Source: Chloroflexota bacterium
Lineage (GTDB): Bacteria > Chloroflexota > Anaerolineae > B4-G1
DNA: 64,000 nt
NCBI GenBank assembly: GCA_024232355.1
Contig: JAAEPW010001230.1
Span: forward strand, 1-64,000
Direction: 5' to 3'
Positions 12,616-21,388 of this stretch are shown piece after piece. Numbering within the stretch: the stretch's first letter is position 1; the number at the start of each line of letters is the position of its first letter. The notes beneath the pieces were generated by a model. It was given only the letters and a program-made list of their open reading frames with translations. It did no database searches and was not told the DNA's origin. The translations under genes were made by a program, and so were the position numbers.

Positions 12616-13296
12616 TTAGCCTTTTGTCGGCAGGTACCGGGCCAGCTTTCTCGCCAGGTTCGAAAGTGGCAGGCTCTGCAGCCAGATTCGGCCTGGCCCA
12701 GTCATCTTGGCCAGGAAAAGTCCCTCGCCAGAGAATAAGACGTTCGCCATGCCCTTTACCGTGGTGATGTCATAATCGACCGTCGGCTCGAACAGGGCGA
12801 TGTGACCCGGGTCCACTTGCATAGTCTCGCTTGCTGCCAGGGTATACTCCCGCACCTCGCCCGGAATCTCCAGAAAGACAGCACCGGGACCGGTGACTTT
12901 TTGCAGGATAAATCCCTCGCCACCAAAGAGACCGGCTCCCAGCTTTTTGCGAAAGTGCATTTCCAGCTTGACCGAGTCCTCGGCGCACATAAAGGCGTCT
13001 TTTTGGCAGATGAGGCTCTGCCCAGCTTCAAGCTGAAAGTGGAGCACTTTGCCTGGCGCTTCAGGCGTAAACACCACCAACCCCTCGCTGCTGCGGCAGG
13101 TGTATGTGGTCATAAAGAGTGATTCGCCTGCCAGTTTTCGTCCCAGGCCGGCCATCAATCCGCCCTTGGTGCCGGTCTTCATCTCAATGTTCCCCTTCAT
13201 CCAGGCCATTCCACCCGATTCGGTAAAGACCGATTCTCCCTGGCTCAAGTGAATGTCAACTGTTTGCAAGAACGTGCCGTTAATTTCGTATCGCAT
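12616..13296 (-). CDS. AIM24/TIGR00266 family protein
   Basis: Beta-strand-rich protein of 226 aa similar to the AIM24 (TIGR00266) family, whose bacterial members have no established biochemical role. Recognisable family features are MxYEIxGTxLQTV at the start, the Gly-rich MKGNIEMKTGTKGG, and GLFGGEGFILQKVTGPG followed by a second GEGLFLAKMTGPG repeat. ATG at 13296 is preceded by a strong AGGAGG at an ideal distance, so the upstream in-frame ATG at 13314 is rejected. It has its own promoter (13332-13360) and is probably monocistronic. Confidence 0.85.
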   Translation of the reverse strand: MRYEINGTFLQTVDIHLSQGESVFTESGGMAWMKGNIEMKTGTKGGLMAGLGRKLAGESLFMTTYTCRSSEGLVVFTPEAPGKVLHFQLEAGQSLICQKDAFMCAEDSVKLEMHFRKKLGAGLFGGEGFILQKVTGPGAVFLEIPGEVREYTLAASETMQVDPGHIALFEPTVDYDITTVKGMANVLFSGEGLFLAKMTGPGRIWLQSLPLSNLARKLARYLPTKG

Positions 13297-13331
13297 TTTT
13301 TCCCTCCTGGGCATTATTTTGAGCTAGTATG

Positions 13332-13360
13332 ATTATAGTATGGCGAGGAGTTGGTGGCAA
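13332..13360 (-). promoter_or_regulatory. Promoter of the AIM24-family gene
   Basis: On the minus strand TTGCCA (13355-13360) and TATAAT (13332-13337) are 17 bp apart, in the short gap after the GH13 gene and about 35 bp ahead of the AIM24 start. Confidence 0.65.
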
Positions 13361-13377
13361 GTCAAGAACTTGGACGC

Positions 13378-15129
13378 TCACACTGCTTTTGCTGCTAGCC
13401 ACAGCACTTGATAAGGAGCTACTTGAAGGGCCATGTTGCCGGAGTCGTCCACCGGAAAAGTGTTGCCGGTGATAACGTTGCGAACTTGGTCAGAGTGAGA
13501 TAAACGGAGTGAGGCTAGGTTGACCGAAAAAGATTGCTCGACACTAGAGACGTTGTGAATGCACAGCAGCGACTCGCCCCCCTCTGGCGAAGTACGGAGA
13601 AGAACAAAAAGGGCCGGGTGGGAGGATAGAATCTTTTGTGGTCCGTTGGGGTGAAAGGCCCGGTGGGCGATTCGTGTGCGGATGAGATCAAGGTAGGCGT
13701 AGAACACTTGGTGGCGCAGAGAATTGGCATTCGCCAAATCTTGCTTTAACTGATCCCGTTGGAACTTTTCCCGGTTGATGGACCGATACCGGCCAGTCTG
13801 CTCCACGCCCGCGTGGTAACTGCGGGAGCCGAACAGGCTGTGGACGTAGATGCCGGGCACCCCGGCCAGGCTGAGCATGATCGCTTGGGAGACTAGAAAA
13901 CGGCGTACTTGCAGGTCCAGCGGCTCGGAACCGTTGGGGTCGGAGAGGGCGTCAAAGTAAGAGATGTTCAGTTCGTAGGCGCTCTGCGTGCCGTCAGAGT
14001 TGGCCTTGTAAGAGACGTGCCCGCCGTGGGCGAGGGTGCGGTCAATCAGATTTTGGACCTCTGATGCACTGAGGATGCCCTCGACGGGGCGCACGCCGAC
14101 GCCATCGTGGGATGCCACAAAGTTGAAAAATGTGGTGCCGTCTGAGGGACCGGACAGCCCGGCGGCCCAGTTGGAAAGGTGAGAGGCATCACCGGAGTGA
14201 AGGGTGTGCAGCACGAGAGGAGGGAGGGGAAACTGGTAGACCATTTGGGTCTCGTCCGTGCCGTTGCCAAAGTAAGAGATGTTTTCCTCGTGGGGCACGT
14301 TGGTCTCGGTGATGAGGATCACGTGCGGCGCGACGGCGTCCAGAACGGCGCGGAGGAGTTTCACCACCCGGTGTGTCTCTTCCAGGTGAATGCAGGAGGT
14401 GCCGATCTTTTTCCACAGGTAGGCGATGGCATCCAGGCGGATGATCTCGGCCCCGTTTTCGACGTACAGCAAGAGTATCTCGACGATCTTGAGCAACACG
14501 TCGGGGTTGGCAAAATTTAGATCAATCTGATCTTTGCTAAAGGTCGTCCAGACCAACCGCTCGCCGCGATCCGTCTGCACGCGGGTCAAGAGTGGCAGCG
14601 CCCTGGGGCGAACGACCTGCGAGAGATCGGTTTCCTCCTCGACCGTGATAAAATAGTCGGTAAACTCGGGATCACCTTGCAGGAATCCCTGGAACCAGTC
14701 ACTGTGGGCCGAGATGTGGTTGATGACGAGGTCGAACATCAATCGAAAGTCGCGTCCTAACAATTTCACATCTGTCCACGAGCCCAGGTTGGGATCGACG
14801 GTATCATAATCAATGACAGAAAATCCATCGTCGGAAGAGTAGGGGAAAAAAGGCAGGATGTGGACGCCGGTGATAATTCCTTTTGTGTGCGTTTCCAATA
14901 CCTTGGTCAAGGTCTGGAGTGGGGGGATGTCTGGTTCAGTTATCTGATCGCCATAAGTAATAAGGATGATGTCCTTTTCTGTGAGGCGATCATCTGACGA
15001 GTGTTTTCTGATGTGTGGATTTTGCTGTTGGAATTGGGTCAGGATGGTGTGCAGTCGCTGGGTCAAGGCTGGTGTGTGCTTGTGGTCGTACAGGTAGGTT
15101 AGATGGTTGGCTATGTGGGTTTCTGTCAT
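13378..15129 (-). CDS. GH13_18 sucrose/glucosylglycerate phosphorylase-like enzyme
   Basis: 583-aa TIM-barrel enzyme of the sucrose-phosphorylase subfamily of GH13, which splits alpha-glucosides with phosphate to give glucose 1-phosphate. Seen: the subfamily start ITYGDQI, ILPFFPYSSDDGFSVIDY, nucleophile Asp in IRLDAIAYLWK, acid/base Glu in ITETNVPHEENISYFG, and the transition-state Asp in ASHDGVG. The ETNVPH form resembles the group that includes glucosylglycerate phosphorylases such as E. coli YcjM more than true sucrose phosphorylases; this is from memory of the family, not a search. It is the last gene of the sugar operon, after a phosphodiester-glycosidase-like gene, GT4 and the ABC importer. 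The acceptor (glycerate, glycerol, fructose or other) cannot be settled from sequence. Confidence 0.85.
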   Translation of the reverse strand: MTETHIANHLTYLYDHKHTPALTQRLHTILTQFQQQNPHIRKHSSDDRLTEKDIILITYGDQITEPDIPPLQTLTKVLETHTKGIITGVHILPFFPYSSDDGFSVIDYDTVDPNLGSWTDVKLLGRDFRLMFDLVINHISAHSDWFQGFLQGDPEFTDYFITVEEETDLSQVVRPRALPLLTRVQTDRGERLVWTTFSKDQIDLNFANPDVLLKIVEILLLYVENGAEIIRLDAIAYLWKKIGTSCIHLEETHRVVKLLRAVLDAVAPHVILITETNVPHEENISYFGNGTDETQMVYQFPLPPLVLHTLHSGDASHLSNWAAGLSGPSDGTTFFNFVASHDGVGVRPVEGILSASEVQNLIDRTLAHGGHVSYKANSDGTQSAYELNISYFDALSDPNGSEPLDLQVRRFLVSQAIMLSLAGVPGIYVHSLFGSRSYHAGVEQTGRYRSINREKFQRDQLKQDLANANSLRHQVFYAYLDLIRTRIAHRAFHPNGPQKILSSHPALFVLLRTSPEGGESLLCIHNVSSVEQSFSVNLASLRLSHSDQVRNVITGNTFPVDDSGNMALQVAPYQVLWLAAKAV

Positions 15130-15147
15130 TGTATTTGGATATCTTTG

Positions 15148-16692
15148 TTACTTGAGACTGAGCTTTAACAATGTGTAGAGATTCAGCCCATCAGGATCGT
15201 CACCTGGGCCATTTCGTGAGCCAGCAGCGACTCTATTCAAAAGATCGAGGGTAATGGACGCGCCGTCGCTTTCCACGGCATAGACTTTCATCGCAGAGCC
15301 ACCGTCAACGAATATGGCGTGTTTGATCTTGCCATCAAATGTCCCGTCGTCTTCCAGCATTTTCAATATCTTGGCGACATCGACGACGCTGGCCCCAATG
15401 CTCAGCTCGTGTCGACCATCAAACAAGACCCACCCAACCTGATCTTTCGTCTGTATTAACACGCCAGCCGGTTCACGGATACGTGGATCAAAGTTGCGGG
15501 TCTCTTTTCCACACTCTGCAATGGGCGAAATCGTGTTCCCATGATCGTGCAAACGTTGCCGGATTTGCTCAACCGTGTCCACGCAATAAATGTGCTGCCC
15601 CTCGACCACGGCCGGAACGAATCCGCCCATAATTTGGACGTAATCGTCAAAGTTTGTGTCGCCGAGGGGTTCGACTTGAACTTTTTGGCCGATCAACTCT
15701 TTAGCCTCGGCCAAGTGACCTTTTGCAAACGACAAGACTGCCCCAAAAGACGGTATGGGTGCTCGTCCTTGCCAGACTTTTACCACTTTTTCAACCGGGA
15801 TTGAGCCATTCCCTTCGTTGGCGACGAACACGTTGACCCGGTCTGGAATGGGAATTTCTGGCGTGTACGTCAGCCAATTTTCTCCCTGTTGGCTGATTTC
15901 CGGTGTCCACAATCCCGGAGTGAACAGCATCACGTCATCCACAGCGTTGGGATCGTTGATCGAATTGACGAGGAATTCTTTTCCCCCAAGTGTCACCTTG
16001 TACGTCTCAATTTCCAACCGTGGGATGATCTCGACAGTGCCGTTTTCTCGAATGCCGACGGCGGATGGATGCGCCCCCTGGAAGGAGCCATACATCTTTC
16101 TGGTGTCTGCGTCTCTGAACAGATAAAAGCCAATGTACGACAATATCACAGGCAATGGAAATTCTGGATACCGTGCATTATGCGCCTTGGGAATCCGTCC
16201 TTTGACGATCAAAGCTTTTGTCATATAGTATCCCAAGTTCCCGGCCAAGCCCTGAAAGCTTGTATCTTTTATTCTCTCTCGTAAGGTTGGCAGCTTTTGG
16301 CCGTCGTAATGAAACCCCATATCTGCATTTTGGATTTGCGTGTGTGATACCATTGCGACTGTGATTGATGTGGTTGTGAGCCGTTCCGGGGTTTCGACAA
16401 ATGAATAGTTGTTGGGGAGATTGGTGTCTTGCGGGTTCCAATAGGGCATTTTTACGTGATGACGCGACACGCGAATACCTGGATAAATCTTTCGGATCTT
16501 TCGACGAGTCTCACGCAGCCTGTCCTCGAAAACGCAAACTGGATGGAGAGGGTTTGCCACCTGTCCACCGATTCTCTGGTATCCGGTGACCGCATACTCT
16601 TTGTTAAAGTGACGCCCGCGCTCTATGCGCGTGTGTGCCCAATCATCTGGGTGCATAAAACGAGTTTTGAACTCGCCCATTCTTTTTCTCAC
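15148..16692 (-). CDS. Phosphodiester glycosidase-like (NAGPA/DUF2233) protein
   Basis: 514 aa. The C-terminal third matches the NAGPA/phosphodiester-glycosidase fold by pattern: DPRIREPAGVLIQT, VGWVLFDGRHELSIGASV and AIFVDGGSAMKVY (family consensus: P-R-T-A-x-G, DGR, then LDGGGS near the end). The N-terminal two thirds are not recognised and contain no signal peptide, which is unusual because many relatives are secreted. Proteins with this domain remove sugars from sugar-1-phosphodiesters or act on exopolysaccharide. The GTG at 16692 overlaps the end of the GT4 gene; ATG at 16680 is an equally plausible start. Its place between a glycosyltransferase and a phosphorylase suggests a role in a phosphorylated or anionic glycoside route, but the function is open. 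Confidence 0.6.
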   Translation of the reverse strand: MRKRMGEFKTRFMHPDDWAHTRIERGRHFNKEYAVTGYQRIGGQVANPLHPVCVFEDRLRETRRKIRKIYPGIRVSRHHVKMPYWNPQDTNLPNNYSFVETPERLTTTSITVAMVSHTQIQNADMGFHYDGQKLPTLRERIKDTSFQGLAGNLGYYMTKALIVKGRIPKAHNARYPEFPLPVILSYIGFYLFRDADTRKMYGSFQGAHPSAVGIRENGTVEIIPRLEIETYKVTLGGKEFLVNSINDPNAVDDVMLFTPGLWTPEISQQGENWLTYTPEIPIPDRVNVFVANEGNGSIPVEKVVKVWQGRAPIPSFGAVLSFAKGHLAEAKELIGQKVQVEPLGDTNFDDYVQIMGGFVPAVVEGQHIYCVDTVEQIRQRLHDHGNTISPIAECGKETRNFDPRIREPAGVLIQTKDQVGWVLFDGRHELSIGASVVDVAKILKMLEDDGTFDGKIKHAIFVDGGSAMKVYAVESDGASITLDLLNRVAAGSRNGPGDDPDGLNLYTLLKLSLK

Positions 16693-18050
16693 TCTCTGAT
16701 CAACGGCGCTAGGTAACCTCTCAAAGACTCTAGCGAGTAGTGTTCTTGGCCGATCTGAAAGTTGTGCTTGACCGTTTCCTGGCGCAGTCGGGCATCGGTA
16801 AGCAACTCGATTGCCTGGTCTGCTGCGGATTCAATGATGTGTGGATCCACTTGTACCAAGCCCAAGTCGTCTTGTCCTTGAATTTCCGAGCCCAGAGAGA
16901 TGACGCGGAATTCCTTGTCCTTGATGTCGGCCTGGTAGACCGGGTACTCGAACAACATGATAGGCAACTGGGCGCGCAACGCTTCCAGGAACTGGTTGCC
17001 CCATCCCTCCCACAAACTGGGGTAGGTGACCATATCTGCAAAGACATAGGTATCCCAGAGTGAGTAGATTTTCTTGCCGTCGCGCCTCTGTCGCTGACCT
17101 CCAACCATGTCCTCGATGAACAAGACGTCGATCCCGGCTTGCTCGATCTTTTCTTCGAGTTGTTGGACATAGCCCCCGGTCACATCGTCGCGCGCGTACC
17201 CGGCCAGCACGAACACGATTCGGCTGTCGTCGTCAAAGGGGCGACTGTCGTACAGCCCACGTGCCTTGAGTTGGGCGCGGCGCTTTGGGGTATCCAATGC
17301 CCGAACCAGGTCTACCGCCAACTCGATCCCCTTGCGCCGCACGATGCGCGTGGCCTGGAGGACAAAGATGTCATTTTCTTTCAATCCTATGCGGGCACGG
17401 AAATCCTGATTGTACTCGTCAGGCTGCCAGGGTGGGGCACCAAAGTCAAAAATGTTGGGCACCACGGTCGACTCGATGCCCTTGCGCGCGAGCATTTCCC
17501 TTTGCGCCAGGCTGTTGATGACCGCGTGTTGGGCCAACGGGTCGTGGGGGGGCAGGTACTTGTCGGTCAGCTCGATGGCGGTGGCGCAGGTGAGGGCGAC
17601 GCCGCTCGTTCGCTCCCAATAAAAGTCGTGGTTGTGGGCCAACACAGGTAGTTGCAGGTCGCGCATCACGCGCGCCAGTGCGATACTCACCGATGGGCTG
17701 GCCGCAACCGACCAGACGTTCTGGGGAATGAGGAAATCAATTCCGTTTTTCTCCACAAAGTCGCGTATTTTGCGCTCGATGACGTCGGCAAGGCCAAATA
17801 GTTCGGCCCTGTATGCCGCGTCGTCGGCATAGTCGCGCAGCTCGCAAAAGGTGTTATAGTTTAGGCGTTCGGCGTCTGGGCGGTGGTGGTACATCTCTTC
17901 GATCAACGTGCACTCGGCTGTGCCCGGATCGCCTGCACAGAGATGAACCGTGTGCCCCATTTCTTCCAACACGTGTTTCCACTTTTCGATCTCTAGCGAG
18001 ACCCCGTCAGTTCTACCGACCTGGTAATGAAAAATGCCAATTGTTTTCAT
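16689..18050 (-). CDS. GT4-family glycosyltransferase
   Basis: 453-aa GT-B fold enzyme. The N-terminal acceptor domain starts with IGIFHYQVGRTDGVSLEIEK; the C-terminal donor domain contains VLQATRIVRRKGIELAVDLV and, late, YPSLWEGWGNQFLEALRA, the E-x7-E nucleotide-sugar motif region of GT4. The HNHDFYWER motif lies near residue 140. No membrane segment, so cytosolic. The start has an AAAGGAA site at a good distance. It overlaps the downstream gene by 4 nt and lies 141 bp after the ABC ATPase, with a palindromic repeat between. A transferase inside an uptake/phosphorolysis operon may work in synthesis of the same compound, or in reverse. Confidence 0.8.
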   Translation of the reverse strand: MKTIGIFHYQVGRTDGVSLEIEKWKHVLEEMGHTVHLCAGDPGTAECTLIEEMYHHRPDAERLNYNTFCELRDYADDAAYRAELFGLADVIERKIRDFVEKNGIDFLIPQNVWSVAASPSVSIALARVMRDLQLPVLAHNHDFYWERTSGVALTCATAIELTDKYLPPHDPLAQHAVINSLAQREMLARKGIESTVVPNIFDFGAPPWQPDEYNQDFRARIGLKENDIFVLQATRIVRRKGIELAVDLVRALDTPKRRAQLKARGLYDSRPFDDDSRIVFVLAGYARDDVTGGYVQQLEEKIEQAGIDVLFIEDMVGGQRQRRDGKKIYSLWDTYVFADMVTYPSLWEGWGNQFLEALRAQLPIMLFEYPVYQADIKDKEFRVISLGSEIQGQDDLGLVQVDPHIIESAADQAIELLTDARLRQETVKHNFQIGQEHYSLESLRGYLAPLIRE

Positions 18051-18102
18051 TTGTTCCTTTTCCTAACTTGGATGTGCCAAAATCAAAAAGGCCATCTGTG
18101 CA

Positions 18103-18176
18103 GTAGGGCGGGTTTGCTGCCCGCCATTTTAGCTTGAGAGGCGGTTAACGGGCGGAAGCCGCCTAACCCATCCTAC
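18103..18176. repeat. Palindromic intergenic repeat with nested GC hairpins
   Basis: Outer ends GTAGGGCGGGTT (18103-18114) and AACCCATCCTAC (18165-18176) are imperfectly inverted; inside are two further hairpins, GGCGGG/CCCGCC and GGCGG/CCGCC. This layout is typical of small mobile or scattered palindromes found in many bacterial genomes. It lies inside the sugar operon between the ATPase and GT4 genes and could also attenuate read-through. Confidence 0.6.
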
Positions 18177-18191
18177 ATAAAAGCCAAATTG

Positions 18192-19277
18192 CTAAATCCG
18201 CAAACCAGTCTCTTTGTCGAAAAAGCTCATTGCTTCTTGCTTGAATGCCAGATGCACGGCTTCCTCGGACCGAACTTTGGGGCGTGCGGGAGCTACGATT
18301 TTGATCAACTTGTCGCCCAACTCAACCGCCACGATCTGGTGGGAACCCTGTGGCTCTGCCACCAGGCACTGTGCTGAGAGAACAGCACTCTCTTTATCGA
18401 CCAAAAGTATATTTTCCGGCCTGACACCGAGAACCAGTGTCTTTTTTCCATAGCCCTTTAATAACGCAGCGTTCGTGGCGTTCAATTTCACATCAATGTG
18501 CGGATTGACCAGGCGGCAATTGCCATTTTCGACGATCAACTCGGCGTCCATAAAATTCGTGGGCGGTGTGCCGATAAAATCGGCCACGAATATGCTAGCG
18601 CTTTTGTCATAGACTTCCTCTGGTGTTCCGAGCTGCACGATCTCACCGTCTTTCATGACCGCGACGCGGTCGGCCACGCTCATCGCCTCGGATTGGTCGT
18701 GAGTGACGAACACCGTCGTGGCCTCGGTCTTGTTGTGGATCGCCTTTAACTCTGTCCTCGTCGCCACTCGCAGTTTGGCGTCAAGGTTCGAGAGTGGCTC
18801 ATCCATGAGAAAGAGCTTGGGGCTTACGGCGATTGCTCTTGCCACAGCTACCCGCTGCTGCTGACCTCCCGACAACTGGGATGGGTACCGCTCTACAAGC
18901 CCGGCGATTCCCGTCATCCCGGCGACCTCTTGAACGATTTTGTCAATCTCGTCCTTGCCCATCTTTTTCAACTTGAGGGCATACGAGATGTTTTGATAGA
19001 CCGTCATGTGGGGCCAGACCGCATAGTTCTGAAACACCATGCTGATATTTCTTTTCCTGGGTGGTAAATCGGTGATATCCACACCGTCCAGAAGGATTGT
19101 TCCCTCGGTCGCTTCTTCCAGCCCGGCCACCATTCGCATCGTCGTAGTTTTCCCGCAGCCCGATGGCCCTAAAAGAACTAGATATTCCCCATCCTGCACA
19201 TGTAGACTCAGATCCTTTACCGCCATGACGTTTTTTCCAAAACGCTTGCTTACATTGATCAATTCTAGCGTTGCCAT
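18192..19277 (-). CDS. Sugar ABC transporter ATPase, MsmX/UgpC/MalK type
   Basis: 361-aa ATPase of carbohydrate importers. Walker A GPSGCGKTT, signature LSGGQQQR, Walker B LFLMDEPLSNLDAK and the switch His in VFVTHDQSEAM are all present. The C-terminal OB-type regulatory domain of about 120 residues (LGVRPENILL) is complete. The start ATG has an AAAGGAG site. It energises the two permeases encoded just upstream. Confidence 0.95.
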   Translation of the reverse strand: MATLELINVSKRFGKNVMAVKDLSLHVQDGEYLVLLGPSGCGKTTTMRMVAGLEEATEGTILLDGVDITDLPPRKRNISMVFQNYAVWPHMTVYQNISYALKLKKMGKDEIDKIVQEVAGMTGIAGLVERYPSQLSGGQQQRVAVARAIAVSPKLFLMDEPLSNLDAKLRVATRTELKAIHNKTEATTVFVTHDQSEAMSVADRVAVMKDGEIVQLGTPEEVYDKSASIFVADFIGTPPTNFMDAELIVENGNCRLVNPHIDVKLNATNAALLKGYGKKTLVLGVRPENILLVDKESAVLSAQCLVAEPQGSHQIVAVELGDKLIKIVAPARPKVRSEEAVHLAFKQEAMSFFDKETGLRI

Positions 19278-19310
19278 AATTTGCTCCTTTTGTTTCTCTT
19301 TCCTGATTCC

Positions 19311-20399
19311 TTACACGGTGACGCCGCCCCACATCTGGTTGATGTACCGCCGCAAAAAGAACGTAAAGATGACGGCTGGTAGGGCCATCGCTATACCGCC
19401 TGCCGCAGCCAGGTTTACCTGTCCGACAGCGCCCAGGACGGTTTGGTACACGATAACGGCAAAGGTGGGATGGAACTGGGTCAAGATGATGGCTGACACA
19501 GTTTCGTTCCATGCGCCCAGGAACGCATACATCGCGCAGGCCGCCAACCCCGGCAGGGCCAGTGGCAGCGTGATTCGAAAGAAGGTTTGCAGCTTGGTTG
19601 CGCCAAAGACCTGGGCGGCCTCTTCCAGCGAAACGGGGATGCCCATAAAAATGCTCGCCGTGATCCAGACAGTCAGCGCGATCGAGCCGACGGAATACAC
19701 CAAAGACAAGCCAATCGGTTGATCGTAGAATTCAATGCCAAATATCTCCATTTTAGCCAGAATAATGACCATGGGCAATGCGATAGCGACCCCCGGAAAC
19801 ATTCTCACAAAGAGGACGCTGAACTTGAGTAGGTCCCGTCCTTTGAACATGTACCGGGCAAAGGCATAGCCTGCCATTCCCCCGATAGACAGAGAGATCA
19901 ATATCGTCATAGCGCACACTTGCAGGCTTCTGATCAATGCCGGAACAGCTTGGCCGGTCCCTGCGACTTTGAAAAAGGTTTGGTAATTGTATAGCAGGTT
20001 CGTTCTGCGCGTAAAATGGACGACGTCCTGTGTGTCGAGTTTGACAGTCTCTTGCTCAATTTCCGGGATCGTCATTGGCGTGGCCAATTGATACTTCATA
20101 TAGACGGACATTTTTTCCAGGTCGCTGGTATCCAAGAGTGTCTGGTACTCGCCTTCCCTCTGATCGTAGATACTCAATAAATAACCCCGCTCGCCGCGCC
20201 CAAGTTCGAATTGGTTGCTGAATGAGGGTAGCAAGGGCAGGGGGTAACGATACGCCTCTCTCGTGGAGAGAAAGGACAACGAAACAATAAAATAGAGCGG
20301 CAGCAACATTGCGATTATGACGCCGGTGACAAAGATGTAGAATGTCGTCGTTTTTGCCGTCTTGAAGATATTTGATCGTTTTTTCCTCGTCGTGGTCAT
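19311..20399 (-). CDS. Sugar ABC permease, MalG type, with enlarged external loop
   Basis: 362 aa after correcting the start to the ATG at 20399, which overlaps the stop of the MalF-type gene (ATGA); the longer open frame up to 20798 runs out of frame through that gene and is rejected. The EAA loop motif reads EEAAQVFGATKLQTFFRITLPLALPG near the C-terminal third. Membrane helix 1 (FYIFVTGVIIAMLLPLYFIV) is followed by about 100 polar residues before helix 2, so it is longer than typical 270-300-aa MalG-type subunits. This external segment may dock the binding protein. Confidence 0.9.
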   Translation of the reverse strand: MTTTRKKRSNIFKTAKTTTFYIFVTGVIIAMLLPLYFIVSLSFLSTREAYRYPLPLLPSFSNQFELGRGERGYLLSIYDQREGEYQTLLDTSDLEKMSVYMKYQLATPMTIPEIEQETVKLDTQDVVHFTRRTNLLYNYQTFFKVAGTGQAVPALIRSLQVCAMTILISLSIGGMAGYAFARYMFKGRDLLKFSVLFVRMFPGVAIALPMVIILAKMEIFGIEFYDQPIGLSLVYSVGSIALTVWITASIFMGIPVSLEEAAQVFGATKLQTFFRITLPLALPGLAACAMYAFLGAWNETVSAIILTQFHPTFAVIVYQTVLGAVGQVNLAAAGGIAMALPAVIFTFFLRRYINQMWGGVTV

Positions 20400-21295
20400 A
20401 CAACTTGCTCCTTGTCTCGCTTGAATGCCCCCGAGATTTGCAGATAAAGCAATGCGGCCAGGGATACGATCACCGAGACGATCAGCGTATAGCCCGAAGC
20501 CATTTGATAACTGATGTACAGTTGATCTACCTCTTTGGTGTAATAAACAACTCTTTCGAGCAGGACGGGCAGCCTGGAGAATCCAAGCAGAAATACCACA
20601 ATGAGCCATATCTGGATCGCCGAGATCAACCGCAGTATCACGGCTGTTTGAATCGTTGGTTTGAGCATTGGGAGTGTGATTTTTCTGAGGACCGTGAGAT
20701 AGCCTCCTCCAAAAACATAGCCGGCTTCCTGTGTCTCTTTTGCTATGTTTTGCAAGCCTGCCAGCAGAATGATCATCACTGAGGGGATGACTTGCCATGC
20801 GTCGATGACGATCAACAGTGCCAGGAGCGAAAGCTCAGAGCCTGCCAGCCAGTATATTTTTTTACCTTCTGCCAAAAAGCCCACATACTGCAACAGACTG
20901 TTTACCCAGCCATGAGCAGTCAGCCCGGTCGTCCACATCGCTCCTGCCGCAGCTGCCGGAAGCGCCATTGGAATCATTGCCAGGAACAAAAAAAAGTTTG
21001 AACCCACGAACTTTCTGTTGATCAGCAACGCCAGGAACAGCGCGGCCAAAAACTCTAATGTCACCGAAAAGATGACAATGACGGCCGTGTTTCTCAAGGC
21101 CGGTACAAAATTCTCTTCGTTGAAAACCATCACAAAATTCTGGAGGGTGAAGAAACCGTCTGCATCGGTGAAACTCCCGATGACGGATGTGATAACTGGA
21201 CGGATCCAAAAGGCGGCGTAATAGATGGCGACGGGCAAGATCAATATATAGGGAACGGCCTTTGCCCCAATCCTTTTCCAATCTTTTTTTGTCAT
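20396..21295 (-). CDS. Sugar ABC permease, MalF type
   Basis: 299 aa, six predicted membrane helices starting with VPYILILPVAIYYAAFWIRP. The EAA motif reads KETQEAGYVFGGGYLTVLRKITLPML. No large MalF periplasmic domain. It is preceded by a terminator-like hairpin that separates it from the binding-protein gene, and overlaps the next permease gene by 4 nt. Confidence 0.93.
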   Translation of the reverse strand: MTKKDWKRIGAKAVPYILILPVAIYYAAFWIRPVITSVIGSFTDADGFFTLQNFVMVFNEENFVPALRNTAVIVIFSVTLEFLAALFLALLINRKFVGSNFFLFLAMIPMALPAAAAGAMWTTGLTAHGWVNSLLQYVGFLAEGKKIYWLAGSELSLLALLIVIDAWQVIPSVMIILLAGLQNIAKETQEAGYVFGGGYLTVLRKITLPMLKPTIQTAVILRLISAIQIWLIVVFLLGFSRLPVLLERVVYYTKEVDQLYISYQMASGYTLIVSVIVSLAALLYLQISGAFKRDKEQVV

Positions 21296-21324
21296 AGCAA
21301 CCAGCCCCTTTCGTGCTGTGGTTC

Positions 21325-21360
21325 AAAAAAGAGCCGGGAATACACGCGCTTCCCGGCTCT
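21325..21360 (-). terminator. Intercistronic terminator/attenuator between binding protein and permease genes
   Basis: On the minus strand AGAGCCGGGAA (21350-21360) pairs with TTCCCGGCTCT (21330-21340) and is followed by a run of T (A at 21325-21330 on the plus strand). This is a full intrinsic terminator shape placed 29 bp after the binding-protein stop and 30 bp before the MalF-type start, suited to giving more binding protein than permease. Confidence 0.8.
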
Positions 21361-21388
21361 ATCGAGTCACTATGTGCGCATCAGTGAA

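Noticed and set aside
20400..20798. N-terminal extension of the MalG-type frame
   Set aside because: It reads out of frame through the MalF-type gene and has no permease features; the real start is the ATG at 20399 overlapping the upstream stop.
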